Below, one piece after another: positions 14,117 to 17,000 of a stretch of DNA of 17,000 nt. Source of the DNA: JAQVEB01 sp028698105 (lineage in GTDB: Bacteria > Bacteroidota > Bacteroidia > Bacteroidales > Dysgonomonadaceae). Below the pieces are notes generated by a model. It saw only the letters and a list, made by a program, of their open reading frames with translations. It did no database searches and was not told where the DNA came from. The number at the start of each line of letters is the position of its first letter. The first letter of the stretch is position 1. The stretch spans positions 1 through 17,000 of the forward strand of contig CAXYYA010000058.1 in assembly GCA_964293155.1 (NCBI GenBank), written 5' to 3'. Position numbers and translations under genes: made by a program.

Positions 14117-15807
14117 AAAAGAAAATATTTATATATCAATTATTTACCCGTTTATTCGGCAACAGCAACAGCGCCAATATTCCGGACGGTAGCATTGAAG
14201 AAAACGGTTCGGGCAAGTTTAACGATATCACCGACAAGGTGTTAAACAATTTAAAGAAAGCGGGTTATACCCATATTTGGTATATTGGTGTGTTGGCTCA
14301 TGCTTCGGCAACCGATTACGAAAAACTGGGCGTTCCCCGTCAATTTCCCGAGATTGTGAAAGGCAAGGCCGGTTCGCCCTATGCCGTGAGAGATTATTAT
14401 AATGTTGATCCCGATTTGGCGGTGGACGTAAAAAAAAGAATGGAGGAGTTTGAATCGTTAATCTCCCGCACGCACAAAATCGGATTAAAAGCTCTTGTTG
14501 ACTTCGTTCCCAATCATTTATCCAGAAACTACGTTTCTATTTCAAAACCCGAAAATGTGAACGAGTTTGGTGAAAACGACAACAAATCTCTCGCTTTTGA
14601 TCCCAACAACAATTTCTATTACATCCCGGGGCAGCCGCTCGACCTCAGTTTTTTGGAAAACTATGAATTAGCTGTTACGTACACCGAAGACCCGGCCAAA
14701 GTTACCGGAAATGATTGTTTCACCAATAAACCCACTATTTACGATTGGTACGAAACCGTAAAATTGAATTACGGCGTTGATTACCAGAATGGCAGAGCAC
14801 AACATTTTAATCCGATACCCGATACCTGGAAAAAAATGAAAGACGTTCTGATTTTTTGGGCCGGGAAAAAAGTTGACGGATTTAGGTGCGATATGGCCGA
14901 AATGGTGCCGCTGGAATTTTGGAAATGGGTGGTTCCGCAATTGCGCGCAAGATTTCCTGAAATAGTTTTCTTTGCCGAAAACTACAATCCATCGGAATAT
15001 CGCAATTTCTTGTCGGAAAACACATTCGATTTTCTGTACGATAAAGTAGGCCTGTACGACGTTTTGCGTGATGTGGCCTGCGGGTATCGTCCTTCGTCCG
15101 ATATTACGTTTACCCTGAACCGTGTGGGCGATATACAATCCAAAATGATCAACTTCGTTGAAAATCACGACGAACAACGTCTCGCGTCGGATTATTTTCT
15201 GAAAGACGGCGAAAAAGGCAAAGCCGCCATGATCTTAACAGCCACCATAAACGTGAATCCCGTGATGGTATACTTCGGGCAGGAACTTGGCGAAAGAGGC
15301 ATGGACGCCGAAGGATACAGCGGAAAAGACGGGCGCACCACCATTTTCGATTATTGGTCGGTTGACACGGTGAGGCGATGGAACAACAACGGCAAATGGA
15401 ACAGCGAACTTCTTACTGAAAAAGAAGATAAATTGCAAAAATTTTATTCAAAACTCATCAACTTGTGCAACAAGGAAAAAGCGATATCCGAAGGCCTTTT
15501 CTATGATTTAATGTCTGCCAATTATGAGAATCCCAATTTCAACTCGATGAAGCAATATGCCTTTATCAGAAGTAATTACGAGGATTTTCTGCTTATCGTT
15601 ACAAATTTTGCGAACGACGAGCATGAAATAACCATCAATATTCCTGAACACGCTTACACTTTTTTCAAAGTTAAAAAAGCAACCACTTGCAGCGCGAAGC
15701 CATTGCTGTCGGGCAAACGCACCGAAATTGTTTTTTCAAAGAATACGCCGGTAAAAATAAAGATCGGAGCCAATACGGGGGAAATTTATAAAATTTCTTT
15801 TTTGTAA
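14113..15807 (+). CDS. GH13 (alpha-amylase family) glycoside hydrolase
   Basis: A 564-residue enzyme acting on alpha-glucans or related oligosaccharides. The four GH13 regions are present: VDFVPNH (129-135), GFRCDMAEM with nucleophile Asp260, FFAEN with acid/base Glu289, and FVENHDEQR with Asp353. A beta-sandwich C-domain fills about 480-564. No signal peptide is visible, so it should act in the cytoplasm, for example on maltodextrin or glycogen; exact specificity cannot be read. It overlaps the patatin gene by 4 bp. Confidence 0.93.
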   Translation: MKKKIFIYQLFTRLFGNSNSANIPDGSIEENGSGKFNDITDKVLNNLKKAGYTHIWYIGVLAHASATDYEKLGVPRQFPEIVKGKAGSPYAVRDYYNVDPDLAVDVKKRMEEFESLISRTHKIGLKALVDFVPNHLSRNYVSISKPENVNEFGENDNKSLAFDPNNNFYYIPGQPLDLSFLENYELAVTYTEDPAKVTGNDCFTNKPTIYDWYETVKLNYGVDYQNGRAQHFNPIPDTWKKMKDVLIFWAGKKVDGFRCDMAEMVPLEFWKWVVPQLRARFPEIVFFAENYNPSEYRNFLSENTFDFLYDKVGLYDVLRDVACGYRPSSDITFTLNRVGDIQSKMINFVENHDEQRLASDYFLKDGEKGKAAMILTATINVNPVMVYFGQELGERGMDAEGYSGKDGRTTIFDYWSVDTVRRWNNNGKWNSELLTEKEDKLQKFYSKLINLCNKEKAISEGLFYDLMSANYENPNFNSMKQYAFIRSNYEDFLLIVTNFANDEHEITINIPEHAYTFFKVKKATTCSAKPLLSGKRTEIVFSKNTPVKIKIGANTGEIYKISFL

Positions 15808-15814
15808 AGGTTTT

Positions 15815-15841
15815 TTGTTGAAATTAGTTTTTGTACATTTG
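15815..15841 (+). promoter_or_regulatory. Candidate prs promoter
   Basis: TTG at 15815-15817 and TACATTTG at 15834-15841 fit the Bacteroidota -33/-7 pair with a 16-bp gap. The predicted start near 15848 gives a leader of about 60 nt before the prs ATG. Confidence 0.5.
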
Positions 15842-15908
15842 TAACGGAAAATGAAAAGTTGCACAAGAAACAATCACAATATCTAACTTTAAGCCATAAG
15901 TAACAGTC

Positions 15909-16844
15909 ATGCAGGAAAGACCCTTTAAAATTTTCTCCGGATCAAAATCGCGCTATTTTGCCGAAAAAGTATGTAACAGTTTAGGTTGTCCGCTCGGAAA
16001 CATGATCATCGAACATTTTGCCGACGGCGAATTCTCCGTTTCCTACGAAGAATCCATCAGAGGAAAGCAAGTTTTCCTTATTCAATCCACTTTCCCGAAT
16101 TCCGATAATTTAATGGAATTACTGCTAATGATTGACGCGGCAAAGCGCGCATCGGCGAAATCCATTGTAGCCGTTTTGCCGTATTTTGGTTGGGCGCGTC
16201 AGGACAGGAAAGATAAACCGAGGGTGAGTATCGGCGCCAAATTAATTGCCGACCTGCTGAGTGTGGCAGGAATTAATCGCCTGATAACAATGGACTTGCA
16301 TGCCGATCAGATACAAGGTTTTTTCGATGTCCCGGTAGATCACTTATACGCTTCGGGCGTTTTTGTTGAATACATTAAAAGTCTGAAACTGGATAATTTG
16401 GTCATTGCCACGCCCGACGTAGGCGGAACCAAACGTGCCAGCGCTTACGCGAAATTTTTAGGTTGTCCGATGGTCATTTGCTATAAATTGCGCAAAAAAG
16501 CCAACGAGATATCCGAAATGCAAATCATCGGCGATGTGAACGGGATGGATGTATTATTGATTGACGACATCGTGGACACGGCCGGAACGATCACCAAAGC
16601 AGCAGATTTGATGATGGAGAACGGCGCAAATTCCGTGCGCGCCATTGCAAGCCATGCCGTGATGTCCGATCCCGCTTCGCAACGCGTGGATAACTCCAAA
16701 TTAACCGAAATTATTTTCACCGACAGTATTCCGTATTCCAAGAAATCGGAAAAAGTGAAAATACTTTCCGTTGCCGATATGTTTGCCGACTCCATTGAGC
16801 GGGTTTGCAACAACGAATCCATAAGCTCGTTATACGTTGTATGA
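15909..16844 (+). CDS. prs: Ribose-phosphate pyrophosphokinase (PRPP synthetase)
   Basis: A 311-residue class I enzyme making PRPP from ribose 5-phosphate and ATP, for nucleotide, His and Trp synthesis. Visible are the flexible-loop region FGWARQDRKDKPR (about 94-106), the metal/ATP-binding DLHADQIQGFFDVPVDHL, and the PRPP loop VLLIDDIVDTAGT. Length is normal for the family. It has its own promoter candidate. As a core gene it marks the chromosomal flank of the mobile region. Confidence 0.97.
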   Translation: MQERPFKIFSGSKSRYFAEKVCNSLGCPLGNMIIEHFADGEFSVSYEESIRGKQVFLIQSTFPNSDNLMELLLMIDAAKRASAKSIVAVLPYFGWARQDRKDKPRVSIGAKLIADLLSVAGINRLITMDLHADQIQGFFDVPVDHLYASGVFVEYIKSLKLDNLVIATPDVGGTKRASAYAKFLGCPMVICYKLRKKANEISEMQIIGDVNGMDVLLIDDIVDTAGTITKAADLMMENGANSVRAIASHAVMSDPASQRVDNSKLTEIIFTDSIPYSKKSEKVKILSVADMFADSIERVCNNESISSLYVV

Positions 16845-16885
16845 GCGTCAGGAGACCGTCTTAAAAGTAAAATCTACTATCAATC

Positions 16886-16965
16886 TGTCATTCTGAACGT
16901 AGCTTTGCGAAGTGAAGAATCTAAATACTTTTACAAATAGATGCTTCACTTCGCTACCAATGACA
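16886..16965. repeat. Dispersed palindromic repeat after prs
   Basis: An 80-bp element begins TGTCATT and ends AATGACA. Inside, GAAGTGAAG (16919-ward) pairs with CTTCACTTC, and AGATT-like arms surround an AT-rich loop. TGTCATTCTGAACG...GAAGTGAAGAATCT elements are frequent intergenic palindromes in Bacteroidota to my knowledge. It could end prs transcription. Confidence 0.6.
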
Positions 16966-17000
16966 TATTTTTATAAATATCTGATTTTGAGTTATTATAG

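Noticed and set aside
14668..15177. 169-codon minus-strand frame
   Set aside because: It lies opposite the catalytic regions of the GH13 gene, where all four family motifs are intact.

Overview
The window looks like a Bacteroidota chromosome, probably Bacteroidales-like. Housekeeping-type genes on the right have moderate GC. Translation starts lack strong Shine-Dalgarno sequences. Promoter candidates fit the Bacteroidota -7 box TAnnTTTG. The pirin, patatin, GH13 and Prs sequences also have a Bacteroidota flavour. The genus cannot be fixed from this sequence.

Left and middle (1-11011): this is best read as an integron-like gene-cassette array with an unusual integrase. A tyrosine recombinase (9944-11011, +) is transcribed away from four AT-rich cassettes, whose genes all lie on the minus strand. 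Three complete attC-like palindromes of 122-124 bp (5450-5573, 6959-7080, 8922-9043) run from an AAC to a GTT core. The bases outside these cores are complementary across each cassette: GTTGTGCGG with CCGCACAAC, GTTAGCTGC with GCAGCTAAC, and GTTGGGTGTA with TACACCCAAC. That pattern is expected if each cassette was once a circle closed at its own attC. A lone half-site at 9772-9780, 164 bp from the integrase start, sits where attI would be, and a -7-like box points from it into the array. The recombinase has R-K-H-R-H-Y catalytic residues and an IntI-like C-terminal end. It appears to lack the extra IntI segment and carries an unusual N-terminal domain of about 75 residues.

Cassettes in order from the integrase: (4) a four-helix membrane protein overlapping a dimeric alpha/beta-barrel gene broken by one in-frame stop; (3) a 600-residue protein with a PD-(D/E)xK nuclease core and a C-terminal EF-Tu domain-2-like barrel; (2) a membrane-anchored coiled-coil protein and a diverged YrdC/Sua5-like protein, 4 bp apart; (1) a 1245-residue nuclease-STAND NTPase of the antiviral (Avs-like) type, flanked by two related hairpins. 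The content suggests that several cassettes are anti-phage or stress systems. Cassettes 2 and 3 are combinations I do not recognise.

Far left (1-1465): the 3' part of a group II intron, on the opposite strand to the cassettes, has inserted at the attC core that would close cassette 1. Its domain V carries a palindromic insertion of about 31 nt at the dinucleotide bulge. The insertion also removes the normal stop codon of the intron protein.

Right (11012-17000): a 717-bp AT-rich, repeat-bearing spacer is followed by a small AraC-type regulator, a pirin, a patatin phospholipase overlapping a GH13 glycosidase gene by 4 bp, ribose-phosphate pyrophosphokinase (prs), and a dispersed palindromic repeat.
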